DNA from: Rufibacter roseolus
Lineage (GTDB): Bacteria; Bacteroidota; Bacteroidia; Cytophagales; Hymenobacteraceae
Direction: 5' to 3'
Length of the DNA stretch: 64,000 nt
NCBI RefSeq assembly: GCF_017916365.1
Contig: NZ_JAFMSU010000001.1
Coordinates: 186,001 to 250,000 of the forward strand
Below the pieces are notes generated by a model that did no database searches, had not been told where the DNA came from, and saw only the letters and a list, made by a program, of their open reading frames with translations. Below are positions 53,086 through 62,488 of the stretch, piece by piece (positions within the stretch are counted from its first letter, which is position 1; each line of letters begins with the position of its first letter). Position numbers and translations under genes: made by a program.

Positions 53086-56000
53086 TTAATTGATGATGGT
53101 GATACTTCCTGAGATAGGTTCTTCGTCCTCGCTCAACTTAATAATATAGTAGTAGGCTGCCACTGGCAACGGTTTGCCCTGGTAAGTGCCGTCCCAACGG
53201 GTTTGATAGCCTTTGGAGGAGAAGAGCTTGATTCCCCAGCGGTTATAAACCTCCACGGTGCAGTTAGGGTACTTCTCAATGTTCTGGATCTCCCAATCAT
53301 CGTTCACACCGTCTCTGTTCAAGGTGAGCACGTTGGGAATAAAGATTTCCGGCAGCACCGTCACCGTCACCTCATCTTTTGCATAGCACCCTTCCGCCGT
53401 CTTGACCGTCACGGTGTAGGTAGTGGTCTCTTTGGGTGTGGCTGTGGTTGTGGCGGTGTTCACTGAGGACAAGCCCGTAGCCGGTGACCATTCATAACTC
53501 ACCCCACCCGAGGCTACCAGCGTAGTAGACCGCCCAGTGATAATAGAGACATCAGGCCCGGCATCCGCCAACGGCGTTACCACCTCCACCTTCACTTCGG
53601 TGCGTTTACTGCTGGGGCACCCATCCGCTGAAACAGCCTGCACATAATAAGTAGTGGTTGCCGTGAGAGGCGGCGTAGCATAGGTGACATCGGTGTACAG
53701 CAGCGTGCCGCCCTGCGGTTGATCATACCATTCAACCCCAAACCCAGGATTGGTTACCGTGACGTTGATCCTATCGCCTGGACACACTTTTGGGTTAACC
53801 GTCACCAGCGCAGGCTCGGCAGGCAGCGGGTTCACTTTAATGCGCACCACATTGCTGGGTTGGTTCTGGCAAGGCAAAGAAATTGCCACCCTTCTGAACC
53901 AGGAGGTTTTGGTCAGGACCCCAGGTTGATAGTCTGCTCCATTATTGGTGCCAGGCGCAGGAGTGAAGCCGCTCGTAGGCCCATCGGTGCTGACTTCCCA
54001 TTGGTAGGTCATGTCCGGACCGCCGCCGGCCGGCGTTGACCCTTGTAGCAGGGCTGGGGTCATCTGGGCGCAAATCTCCTGTTCTGTCTGGATGACGTTG
54101 TTGGTGATAGGCGTGATCACCGTAATTTTGATTGGAGCGCTTTTGCTTTCCAAACATGGGAAAGATGTCACCGTCCGCCGGAACCAGGTGGTGGTTCTCA
54201 CAACTCCGGGAGAGTAGCTGGCTTTTTTATTGTCACCGGGCGCCGCCGCGAAAACAACTCCGTCGGTACTGATTTCCCATTGGTAGACATAGGTGCCATT
54301 GCCGCCGGTTGGCGTAGAGCCCGTCAACGGCTGCACGGCATCTCCGCGGCAGATGGTCTGGTCAGCGGCAATGGTGTTGCCACTGATAATGGGCACCACC
54401 GTTATCTGCACCACCGCCGAGGTAAGCGAGCATCCGCCGGAAAACACAGTGCGTCTGAACCAGGTAGTTTGGGTGAGACTCTCAGGTTGGTAGGTGCTCT
54501 CCGCATTATTGCCGGCGGCAGGAGTGAAGCCTCCGGTAGAACCGGTGGTACTGCTTTCCCAAAGATACGTATAGGTGCCATCACCTCCTTGCGGCTGCGT
54601 ACCGGTAAGCGGCGCCGGCGGCGTACCAGAGCAGGTAGACTGCGGGAACGTAATCCGGTTGTTCGTGATTACCGGGCTGATGGAGATTCTTACGGGGGCA
54701 CTTACGCTGGGCAGGCAAGGACCAGCGGTTACCCTTCTCCTGAACCAGGTAGGCTTGGTGATATTGGTAGGCAGATAGGTGTCACCGGTATTGTTTCCGG
54801 GCGCCGGAGCAAATCCGGCATCAGGCCCAACCGTGCTGCTTTCCCACAAATAGGTATACACGCCATCTCCGCCCGTAGGTACCGTTCCAGTCAAAAGGCT
54901 CGGCGATGAACCAACGCAAAGCGCTTGGTCAGAAGAAACTATGTTATTACTGATGTTCTGGTTTACCGTCACCAGAACCGCTGCCCGAGGGCTGGCGCAG
55001 CCCAGTGCATTGGTCACCTGCACGTAATAGGTAGTGGAGGCGGTAAGCACCGGCGTGGTGAAAGAGGTGCCCTGCCCTAAAGCCGTACCTCCCGTGGCTT
55101 CGGCAAACCACTGATAGGCGTCGGTTCCTGCCCCAGTCACCACCAAAGTTGCCGTATTGTTTTCGCAAATTACCTGGTTTGCCACCGTAGGAGCAGGTGG
55201 CAAGGGCTCTACAGTAATCTGCACCGCCACCGAGGTACTGGTACAGCCTCCTGTAGAAACCACTCTCCTGAACCACGTAGTCTGGGTGAGCGCGCCCGGC
55301 GCATAGTCCATCTCTGTTGCTCCGGCAATAGGCATAAAGTCTGTAGCAGTGGCCGAGGTGGTACTACTTTCCCAAACATAGGTGAACACGGCACCCGGAC
55401 CGCTGGCAGGCACAGAGCCGGTTAATTTTTGCGGTGCAGTTTCACTGCATATTCTTTGGGCCGCGCTGATGGTGTTGTTCGTTACCGGAACGGTCACCGT
55501 TACTTTCACCATGTTACTCACGCTGGCGTCACACGCACCGCCTTCCACTCTCCTTCTGAACCAAGTGGTTTCATTCAGCCCGGTTGGCGTAAACTCCGCT
55601 TGGGTTGCGCCAGACACAGCCGCAAAGGTGGCACCATCAGTACTGGCCTCCCATTGGAATTTATAATTCCCGGACCCGCCTGTTGGCTGAGAACCAGTCA
55701 GGGTCTGGGCGGCTGAGCCTGCACATATGGTTTGCTCCCCGGTAATGGTGTTATCCGCGATAGGCTGCTGCACTTCCACCTTCACCTCTGGACTTGTAGA
55801 GGTACAGGTGCGGGAGAGGACCTTCCGTCTGAACCAGGTAGTTTGGGTCAGTGCCCCTGGCGCATAGCTTATATCTGTGGCTCCGGTAATGTCTGTGTAC
55901 GTTGTACCGTCGGTGCTTTGCTCCCACTGGAAAGTAAAGTTGTTATCACCCCCGGAAGGTTGCGCGCCCTGGAGAGGGCTTGGGGTAGAACCAGTACAGA

Positions 56001-59000
56001 TGGCCTGCGGCTGAGCATTGGTGATAACGTTATTGGCCAAAGGAGGGCTTACCGTTACCTGCACCACATTACTTGTGCTAGGCTCGCAGGCGCCTGCCGT
56101 CACCACGCGCCGGAACCAGGTGGTAGCGCTTAGGGTGGTAGGCTCCAGATCACGCCCAGTGGCGTTGGCCACCGGACTGAACCCGGCAGTGGCCGAAGTA
56201 GTGCTTTGCTCCCAGACATAGGTATAGGTTCCGCTTCCTCCGGTGGGGTCTGAGCCAACCAGCTTTTGAATAGATTCTCCAGAGCAGATGGTTTGGTCCG
56301 CTGAAACAGAATTACTGGCGATAGGCTGCTGCACTTCCACCAAAACGGCGGCACTCTCATTTCTCTGGCATGTACCCGACTCTACCACCCGCCGGAACCA
56401 GGTATTCTGGGTAACCGCAGAAGTAGGCGCAAAGTCTTTCCCCGTGGCTCCCGGAATGGCAGAAAACCCGCTGGAAGCAGAAGTCACGCTGCTTTCCCAT
56501 TGATAAGTATAGGTGTTGTTCCCGCCCACCGGCTGAGAGCCCGTAAAGGCCGCTGGAATGCCTCCGGCACAAATGGTTTGCCCCGATGCCACTGTGTTAT
56601 CGGTGATATCAGGCCGCACCGTCACTTCCACCGCAGCGCTGGTGGTAACACAGCCAGCGGAGCTTACTATCCTCCGGAACCAGGTGGTAGTGGTAAGGGC
56701 AGACGGCGAATAATCTTTTGCGCTAGCATTGGCAATGGGCGCAAACCCAGAGGTACCGGAAGTTGTGCTGCTCTCCCAAGTATAAGTAAAGGAGTTATTA
56801 CCCCCAGTTGGCTGAGAGCCGGTTAATACGGCAGGAGTCTGCCCGGTACAGATTTCCTGGCCTCCGCTGACAGTGTTATCCGCGATGGCCGGCGCCACCC
56901 TCACCCGCACTTCCGCCCGGGAGGTGCTAACGCAATTATTTTCGTTAATGGCCTCCACATAAAATACCGTGTCACGGACCAGAACGGGAGTAGTGTACTT
57001 TTCACCCGTCGTCACCAAAGTACCACCGGTGCTGGCAGTATACCATCTGTAAGTAAATCCTGCTAATGGATTCACTGAGATATTAGCCTGCTGTCCCTCA
57101 CAAATGGCCACGTCATTCAAAGTAAGGACAGGAGCGGCCGGAGTGGGGCTAAAGGTAAATGCCACCGCATTGCTTTCATGCACCTGGCACCTCTGCGAAG
57201 AAATGGTCCTTCTAAACCAAGTATTCCTAGAAATTAGCCCTGGTGTGTAGTCTCTTTCAGTATTGACACCTGGCGCATCTGTGAACGTAACGCCATCTGT
57301 ACTAATCTGCCACTTATATTGGTAAGGCGCCCCATCTCCTCCGGAGGGTTGAGCCCCCGTGATGGTTCCTGGTAATACCCCTTCGCAAACTGTGGTGCCT
57401 GACTGGGCAGCAATAGTATTATTGGTGACACCCTGCAGCACCGTTACCGTTACGGCAGTCCTGGTGGCGCTCACGCAATTGAACCCACTAACCGCCTCTA
57501 CATAATAAGTGGTAGTGGCCGTAAGGTCGGGAGCTGGCGTGAAAGCATCACCGGTAAACACCGGATTACCTCCAGAAGCCACCTCATACCACCGGTAAGT
57601 GGTACCTGCCGCACCTCCGGTAGCAGTCAGGGTGACTGTCTCTCCTTGGCAGATAGTCATATTGGCCACCGTCGGAGCTACCGGCAACTCCCTGATGATA
57701 ATCTCCTGCGAAGCCGCTGCCGAGGCCCCGCACTCATTTGTAGCCGTGACAGTAACCGTGTAGGTACCAGGATTTGGGAAATCAATGGTAGGATACTGCG
57801 AAGTTTCAGAGGAACCAGCCACAAACGTAGCACCGCTGGGTCCACTCACCGTCCATTTATAGGCGGAGATGGTGCCGAAGTTGGCTTCGTAGATGGGCGT
57901 ATGGAGCGCATTTGCAGTGGTGAACGGAATAGCCTGTGGCTCGCAGAGTTCCCGAGGCGCCGGCAAGGTGACAGTTGGTTGGGAGTTCACCTTTATCTGG
58001 GTGCTATCCCTACTGACCCCGCAGGGGTTTGTGGTTTCTAATTTAAGCGTATATACCCCGGCAGCGGAGAAGTTAAAGACTGGATCTTTGCTAGTGAGGG
58101 ACCCGGAGGTAATGGTATAACCTGCATCGGGGGAAACAGACCAAAGATAAGTCAGTTGCTCACCTACAGATTGGTTAGAAGTTGCCACTTCCAGGTTGGC
58201 ACATCCTGAAGCTGGATTTAGGGTAGTAGTAAAATCAGCAATAGGTGGGTCAATCACAGAAAAGACCATGGTAGTATCATGCGAATTGCAACTATTGGTT
58301 ACCTTCAGCTTAATACTGTAGTCGCCTTTATTTGTAAAGTTTATAACTGGGCTTTGAGACGTAAGCGTACCAGTGGTAAGGTTCCATCCTGTGGCGGGGC
58401 TTATTTCCCACTGGTAGTTGGCGTTGTTATTACAGGACCCAAACCCAAGCAAATTCGCCCCTGGGTCAGAGGTATTCTTGAGCGTATAGGAGGTATTGAT
58501 ACAACCAGTGGGGCTCTTAGGATCTATTTCAAACCTGGCTTTGGGAGTGGCTGCAATAAAGATGGAACTCACAATCACCGTAGTAATTCCGCATGGGTTT
58601 TTGGCGGTAGCGATCATCTTGAAGGCATCCGTGCCACCGTTGTTACAAGAGCTCTTTAAAAAAGTATGGGTAAGGCTGGAAGGCACATTGTCCTGCGTAA
58701 ATGAGTAGCCCGGCGAGCCATCATCAAACTGAAAGGTGTAAATGGTAGAAGGGGTGTTATTAGCGATCCCTGTGATAGGGAAAGTATAGGTAACCGGGGC
58801 GCAACCTACTGTGTTTCCCGGGCTACCCACAGTTAAACTAGGATTACTCCCGTTAAATACCTTTATGTTTTTGGTAGAGGTACAGTTAGGCCCGGCAATC
58901 ACCAGCTTTAGGTTGAACTCTCCTTGAGTGGTATAGGTATGCTCTGCCTCTTCAAAGGAGGCCGGAAAATTCTGGATCTGGCCATCGCCCCAATCAATGG

Positions 59001-59730
59001 TATAGGCCCGGTTCGTAGCCTTGGTGGTGGAGGTGTTCCGAACCTTTAGCAGGTAATTTGAAGCCGTGGTGGCGCAATTAGTAAATGGGAGGGTGAAGTT
59101 TTGGGTGGCCAGCACATCTTCCAGAGACGGATCTGCCCGCTGGTTTACGGTAAGTTCTTTGGTGATTTCACTCGTACAACCGCCCGCATTGGTCACTTTC
59201 AGCTTAATTTGGTATTTCACCACACCGGTACCGTTGGAGACAAAGGTATGGTTAACCTCCTGTTGACTACCGGTATTTCCAGTTCCGGAGGAAGGGTCGC
59301 CAAAGTCCCATTCGTATTTATACCCCGGGCCCGCAGGAGAAGCCGTGAATCTTACGTTAGAACCGGAGCAGACATTATCGGTGAAGGTGAAGTCAGCGGT
59401 GGGGTTGCCACTGGTCACGACCTTGAAAGGAGCAGAGACTTTCTCAAAGCAAGTGGTGCCTTTCACCAGTACAGTGTAATCGCCTACAGCAGTAACCGTT
59501 AATCTATCACCTGTCTGGCCTGGAAGGTCAGCGCCATCTTTTTGCCATTGGAAAGTGGCTCCTGCACTGGTTGAGGTTGCTTCCAATACCACCTGACTAC
59601 TACCTGGGCATATTGCTCCGGGCCCTACCGGAGAGACAGTGACATTACAGTCCTGTTGTGCCCATACTTGTACACAAGAAAACAGAATTAAAAAGCACGC
59701 AAAAGCTAGGCTACGGTAGAATTGTGCCAT
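53086..59730 (-). CDS. Giant T9SS type-B cargo with PKD, Ig-like and WFRR repeats
   Basis: A 2214-residue secreted protein. After the signal peptide (FLILFSCVQVWAQ) comes an Ig-like domain (ATFQWQKDGADLPGQTGDRL), several PKD domains (YEWDFGDPSSGTG; IDWGDGQIQNF; TYTFQFDDGSPGYSF), then Ig-like units of the TYRWYEVASGG type, and 11 repeats of about 95 residues marked by TWFRR. A last PKD-like unit precedes the type-B sorting domain (IFIPNVLTLNRDGVNDDWEI, split as IFIPNVLTLNRDGVN; VYNRWGIKLFSS). Probably a surface adhesin exported with the following SprF-like protein. Confidence 0.93.
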   Translation of the reverse strand: MAQFYRSLAFACFLILFSCVQVWAQQDCNVTVSPVGPGAICPGSSQVVLEATSTSAGATFQWQKDGADLPGQTGDRLTVTAVGDYTVLVKGTTCFEKVSAPFKVVTSGNPTADFTFTDNVCSGSNVRFTASPAGPGYKYEWDFGDPSSGTGNTGSQQEVNHTFVSNGTGVVKYQIKLKVTNAGGCTSEITKELTVNQRADPSLEDVLATQNFTLPFTNCATTASNYLLKVRNTSTTKATNRAYTIDWGDGQIQNFPASFEEAEHTYTTQGEFNLKLVIAGPNCTSTKNIKVFNGSNPSLTVGSPGNTVGCAPVTYTFPITGIANNTPSTIYTFQFDDGSPGYSFTQDNVPSSLTHTFLKSSCNNGGTDAFKMIATAKNPCGITTVIVSSIFIAATPKARFEIDPKSPTGCINTSYTLKNTSDPGANLLGFGSCNNNANYQWEISPATGWNLTTGTLTSQSPVINFTNKGDYSIKLKVTNSCNSHDTTMVFSVIDPPIADFTTTLNPASGCANLEVATSNQSVGEQLTYLWSVSPDAGYTITSGSLTSKDPVFNFSAAGVYTLKLETTNPCGVSRDSTQIKVNSQPTVTLPAPRELCEPQAIPFTTANALHTPIYEANFGTISAYKWTVSGPSGATFVAGSSETSQYPTIDFPNPGTYTVTVTATNECGASAAASQEIIIRELPVAPTVANMTICQGETVTLTATGGAAGTTYRWYEVASGGNPVFTGDAFTPAPDLTATTTYYVEAVSGFNCVSATRTAVTVTVLQGVTNNTIAAQSGTTVCEGVLPGTITGAQPSGGDGAPYQYKWQISTDGVTFTDAPGVNTERDYTPGLISRNTWFRRTISSQRCQVHESNAVAFTFSPTPAAPVLTLNDVAICEGQQANISVNPLAGFTYRWYTASTGGTLVTTGEKYTTPVLVRDTVFYVEAINENNCVSTSRAEVRVRVAPAIADNTVSGGQEICTGQTPAVLTGSQPTGGNNSFTYTWESSTTSGTSGFAPIANASAKDYSPSALTTTTWFRRIVSSAGCVTTSAAVEVTVRPDITDNTVASGQTICAGGIPAAFTGSQPVGGNNTYTYQWESSVTSASSGFSAIPGATGKDFAPTSAVTQNTWFRRVVESGTCQRNESAAVLVEVQQPIASNSVSADQTICSGESIQKLVGSDPTGGSGTYTYVWEQSTTSATAGFSPVANATGRDLEPTTLSATTWFRRVVTAGACEPSTSNVVQVTVSPPLANNVITNAQPQAICTGSTPSPLQGAQPSGGDNNFTFQWEQSTDGTTYTDITGATDISYAPGALTQTTWFRRKVLSRTCTSTSPEVKVEVQQPIADNTITGEQTICAGSAAQTLTGSQPTGGSGNYKFQWEASTDGATFAAVSGATQAEFTPTGLNETTWFRRRVEGGACDASVSNMVKVTVTVPVTNNTISAAQRICSETAPQKLTGSVPASGPGAVFTYVWESSTTSATATDFMPIAGATEMDYAPGALTQTTWFRRVVSTGGCTSTSVAVQITVEPLPPAPTVANQVICENNTATLVVTGAGTDAYQWFAEATGGTALGQGTSFTTPVLTASTTYYVQVTNALGCASPRAAVLVTVNQNISNNIVSSDQALCVGSSPSLLTGTVPTGGDGVYTYLWESSTVGPDAGFAPAPGNNTGDTYLPTNITKPTWFRRRVTAGPCLPSVSAPVRISISPVITNNRITFPQSTCSGTPPAPLTGTQPQGGDGTYTYLWESSTTGSTGGFTPAAGNNAESTYQPESLTQTTWFRRTVFSGGCSLTSAVVQITVVPIISGNTIAADQTICRGDAVQPLTGSTPTGGNGTYVYQWEISTDGVVFAAAPGDNKKASYSPGVVRTTTWFRRTVTSFPCLESKSAPIKITVITPITNNVIQTEQEICAQMTPALLQGSTPAGGGPDMTYQWEVSTDGPTSGFTPAPGTNNGADYQPGVLTKTSWFRRVAISLPCQNQPSNVVRIKVNPLPAEPALVTVNPKVCPGDRINVTVTNPGFGVEWYDQPQGGTLLYTDVTYATPPLTATTTYYVQAVSADGCPSSKRTEVKVEVVTPLADAGPDVSIITGRSTTLVASGGVSYEWSPATGLSSVNTATTTATPKETTTYTVTVKTAEGCYAKDEVTVTVLPEIFIPNVLTLNRDGVNDDWEIQNIEKYPNCTVEVYNRWGIKLFSSKGYQTRWDGTYQGKPLPVAAYYYIIKLSEDEEPISGSITIIN
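53815..57430 (-). repeat. Array of 11 WFRR repeats with interspersed Ig-like units in adhesin 2
   Basis: Units of about 285 nt share ICxG, LTGSxPTGG, YxWExSTT, YxPxxLTxTTWFRR, and a final Cys. Three Ig-like units with WYxxxxGG are interspersed. The boundaries are approximate. Confidence 0.85.
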
Positions 59731-60089
59731 TGAATCTATAATATATTGTACAGAAGGGGGAATATGCTACCAATGAGAAGTAGAAAGAACTCTCATTGTT
59801 GGCTAAATATAATAAGCCAAATTATTATTTACCAATTAAGTTATATTTAAAATTAAAATAAGGATAGTTTATATTATATATAATATCGTTTATGATAGAA
59901 TGGCAGGGGTGTAAGGAATTAAAACACCTTCATTTTAGATAAATTAAATCTATTTTTTTCTCAAATTTAGTAAATTTTATATCAAAAATATACTTTAACC
60001 AAGCATAAATTTACTTTATCAAACAGGACAGAAAATAAACTTGCATAGCAGGAAAAGGAAGGAGCATTCCTTAGGGAGATGCCAGAAAG

Positions 60090-60125
60090 GTTTATGATCG
60101 ATTTTCCTGATTTTAGGTCTAAAAC
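60090..60125. repeat. 36-nt dispersed palindrome, copy R
   Basis: Starts GTTTATGATCGATTTTCC and ends AGGTCTAAAAC; ends and length fit, core is degenerate. Confidence 0.6.
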
Positions 60126-60353
60126 AAGGTAGATAGCCAAATACCAAGGATTAAACAGTCCTCAAACTCTATGCCTGCACAAAAAAGGAGAAATAATAGT
60201 TCCTCTCATGGCTTTAGCTTCTCTGCCTTCGCTGAAAGAGAGCTTATGATTTCCCAAAACAAGAGCCACCACCCAACTTGAAATTGCCTTAGAGCCAATG
60301 ACCTCTGCTAATCCAACAAAGCTGCAGCAAGGAAAGCAGTTATAAACGCAAAA

Positions 60354-60393
60354 AGCCCTGCAGCGCTCTTTTGGTGAAGAGTGCCGCAGGGCT
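60354..60393 (-). terminator. Intrinsic terminator of the gamma-glutamyltransferase gene
   Basis: On the minus strand AGCCCTGCGGCACTCTT pairs with AAGAGCGCTGCAGGGCT (17 bp, two mismatches) and TTTTTG follows. It is 67 nt after the stop codon. Confidence 0.85.
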
Positions 60394-60460
60394 ATTGTTG
60401 CAAATATCGCTTTCAGGGAACCTGGTTAGAGAAAATGCTTTATTGCAAAGGCTAAACTTC

Positions 60461-62347
60461 TTACCAACCTATTCCATAATCCTCACCATGGTTGCTGGAG
60501 CCGCCCCAGAAACTGCCGTGCTTCCAGTCAAAGTAGATGGCGTTGATCGGGCCACTGGTCCGGTCATCGAAACTCATGATGTAGCCCATCTTCTTTAGTT
60601 GTTCGCGCACCGCTTCCGGGGTACTATCATGCAGGAGGATCTGCCCTGGTTTTGGTTTGCGGTCATCCGTTTTGGTGCCGCCCAGGCTAAGCCAGAGCTG
60701 ATTGGTGTTGAAGTTAGCTGCCTCAGAAGCCTGTTGCACGCTCATCCCGAATTCCGCTACGTTCAGGAAGAACTGCAGCAGGTTTTGGTCTTGCGTATCG
60801 CCGCCCTGCACCGCAAAGGACAGGAAAGGCTTGCCGTCTTTCAGGGCCATGGAGGGGGTTAAGGTCACCCGCGGTCTTTTGCCCGGCTCCACCACGTTGA
60901 AGGGGTTCAAAGAAGCATCCAGCACGAAGCTTTGCATACGCTGACTCATACCCACGCCGGTGTTGCCCGCAATGCAGGCCGGGTTCCAGCCACCACTGGG
61001 CGTGATGGACACCACCCAACCCTCTTTGTCGGCGGCCTCCACGGTAGTGGTGCCTAGCCACAGTCGCTGCTGATAATCAGACATGGAAGAGCCGTTCCGG
61101 ATGTCATGGGTAGGGGCGAAGTTCCGCTTTGTGGTATCCATTTCGTAACCTCTCTGCTTCAGGAGTTTCAGATACGGGTTTTTGGCACCTTTTGCCTCAA
61201 ACAGGTAAGGATCGCCGGGACCTATGTTGGGGTTGTTCTTGTCTGGCTGGATAAGGGAGGACCTTTGTTTCGCGTAATCTTTGCTGAGCAGACCTTTTAT
61301 GGGTTCCTGCGGTGCGAAGTAAGAATCACCGTAATAGAAATCCCGGTCAGCGAAGGTGAGGTTCATGGCCTGGTACACCGTGTGGATATACTTGGCACTG
61401 TTGTGGCCCATCCCCTTCAAGTCGAAGTTCTCCAGCACGTTCAGAGCCTGCAGCATCACCGGCCCTTGGGTCCACTGCTGCAATTTATACACATCAATGC
61501 CTTTGTAGTTGACAGTTAGCGGCTCTTCCTCCAGCGGTTTCCATTTGGCCAGGTCCTGCATGGTAATCAGGCCGCCTTGCTCCTGGCTCCCGCGCACGAA
61601 CTCCTTCGCGATATCGCCGGTATAGAAACGGTCATAGGCGGCCATGATAGCGTCTTTGCGGCTCTTCCCGTTTTTAAGGGCGTTTTTCTCAGCTTCCACC
61701 ATTTTGGTGAGGGTGGTCAGCAGATCTTTCTGTACGAAGATCTCACCGGCCTCGGGGGCTTCCCTTTTCTCGCCGGGATGCGTCAGGAACACTTTCTTGC
61801 TGTAAGGCCATTGCTTAAGGCGTTCTTTTTCGCGCTCAAAGCTGTTGGCAGTCTGGGCTTCAATGGGGTAACCGGCCGCCATTTCCATGGCGGGGGCCAG
61901 CACCTGCTCCAGGCTCAGGGTACCGTAGTTGGCCAGCATGTGCAGCAGTCCGCCCGGTGTGCCGGGGGTAGTTGCGGCCAGCGGACCATATTCCGGCGGA
62001 AAATTATAGCCTTTGCTTTTAAAGAACTTCGCCGTAGCCCCGGTAGGCGCCACACCCATGGCGTTGATGGCGATGACTTTTTTGGTCTTGGGGTTATAGA
62101 TGAGGGCCTGGGTCTCGCCGCCCCAACTCAGCACGTCCCACATGGTGCAGGTAGCGGCCAGCATGGCGCAGGCGGCATCCACGGCGTTTCCGCCCTTCTG
62201 GAAGATCATAGACCCGGCCGTAGCCGCGAGGGGCTTACCCGTTATGGCCATCCAGTTCTTGCCGTGCAAAGGCGGTTTCTGGGTCTGCTGCGCCGAGGCC
62301 GAAAGCGTGGCCGCAAGGCAGAGGAAAAGCGTAAAGAAACGTTTCAT
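60461..62347 (-). CDS. Gamma-glutamyltransferase family protein, exported
   Basis: An Ntn-hydrolase that self-cleaves before a catalytic Thr and handles gamma-glutamyl compounds in the periplasm. From ATG 62345-62347 there is a signal peptide (FLCLAATLSASAQ), and 628 residues fit the family. Visible are AATAGSMIFQKGGNAVDAA, GETQALIYNP, TTPGTPGGLLHML, and the cleavage region LGTTTVEAADKEG near residue 430. The usual TTH is TTT here, as in YwrD-like bacterial relatives. The frame extends to 62440 without a better start. The next gene upstream is a Tat-exported PLP enzyme. Confidence 0.88.
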   Translation of the reverse strand: MKRFFTLFLCLAATLSASAQQTQKPPLHGKNWMAITGKPLAATAGSMIFQKGGNAVDAACAMLAATCTMWDVLSWGGETQALIYNPKTKKVIAINAMGVAPTGATAKFFKSKGYNFPPEYGPLAATTPGTPGGLLHMLANYGTLSLEQVLAPAMEMAAGYPIEAQTANSFEREKERLKQWPYSKKVFLTHPGEKREAPEAGEIFVQKDLLTTLTKMVEAEKNALKNGKSRKDAIMAAYDRFYTGDIAKEFVRGSQEQGGLITMQDLAKWKPLEEEPLTVNYKGIDVYKLQQWTQGPVMLQALNVLENFDLKGMGHNSAKYIHTVYQAMNLTFADRDFYYGDSYFAPQEPIKGLLSKDYAKQRSSLIQPDKNNPNIGPGDPYLFEAKGAKNPYLKLLKQRGYEMDTTKRNFAPTHDIRNGSSMSDYQQRLWLGTTTVEAADKEGWVVSITPSGGWNPACIAGNTGVGMSQRMQSFVLDASLNPFNVVEPGKRPRVTLTPSMALKDGKPFLSFAVQGGDTQDQNLLQFFLNVAEFGMSVQQASEAANFNTNQLWLSLGGTKTDDRKPKPGQILLHDSTPEAVREQLKKMGYIMSFDDRTSGPINAIYFDWKHGSFWGGSSNHGEDYGIGW

Positions 62348-62443
62348 GTACATTTGGTTTAAGCAAGGGAAGGTAATCATAAAAACCGATGAACTGCTGG
62401 CTACAGCACGTTTTCTGCCGGAGATGTATACCTCCACCAACTG

Positions 62444-62479
62444 GCTTTGGGCCTGTTTTTCAGAAATAAGGCTAAAAAC
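62444..62479. repeat. 36-nt dispersed palindrome, copy S
   Basis: Starts GCTTTGGGCCTGTTTTTC and ends AAGGCTAAAAAC. It begins 9 nt after the stop codon of the aldolase-like gene on the minus strand. Confidence 0.75.
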
Positions 62480-62488
62480 ATATTTCTC

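Larger units (their letters stand above)
59731..60460. other. AT-rich intergenic region upstream of adhesin 2
   Basis: About 730 nt without a supported gene. It contains one 36-nt palindrome (60090-60125) and the gamma-glutamyltransferase terminator (60354-60393). The 59800-60000 part is very AT-rich and probably includes the adhesin 2 promoter. Confidence 0.6.
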
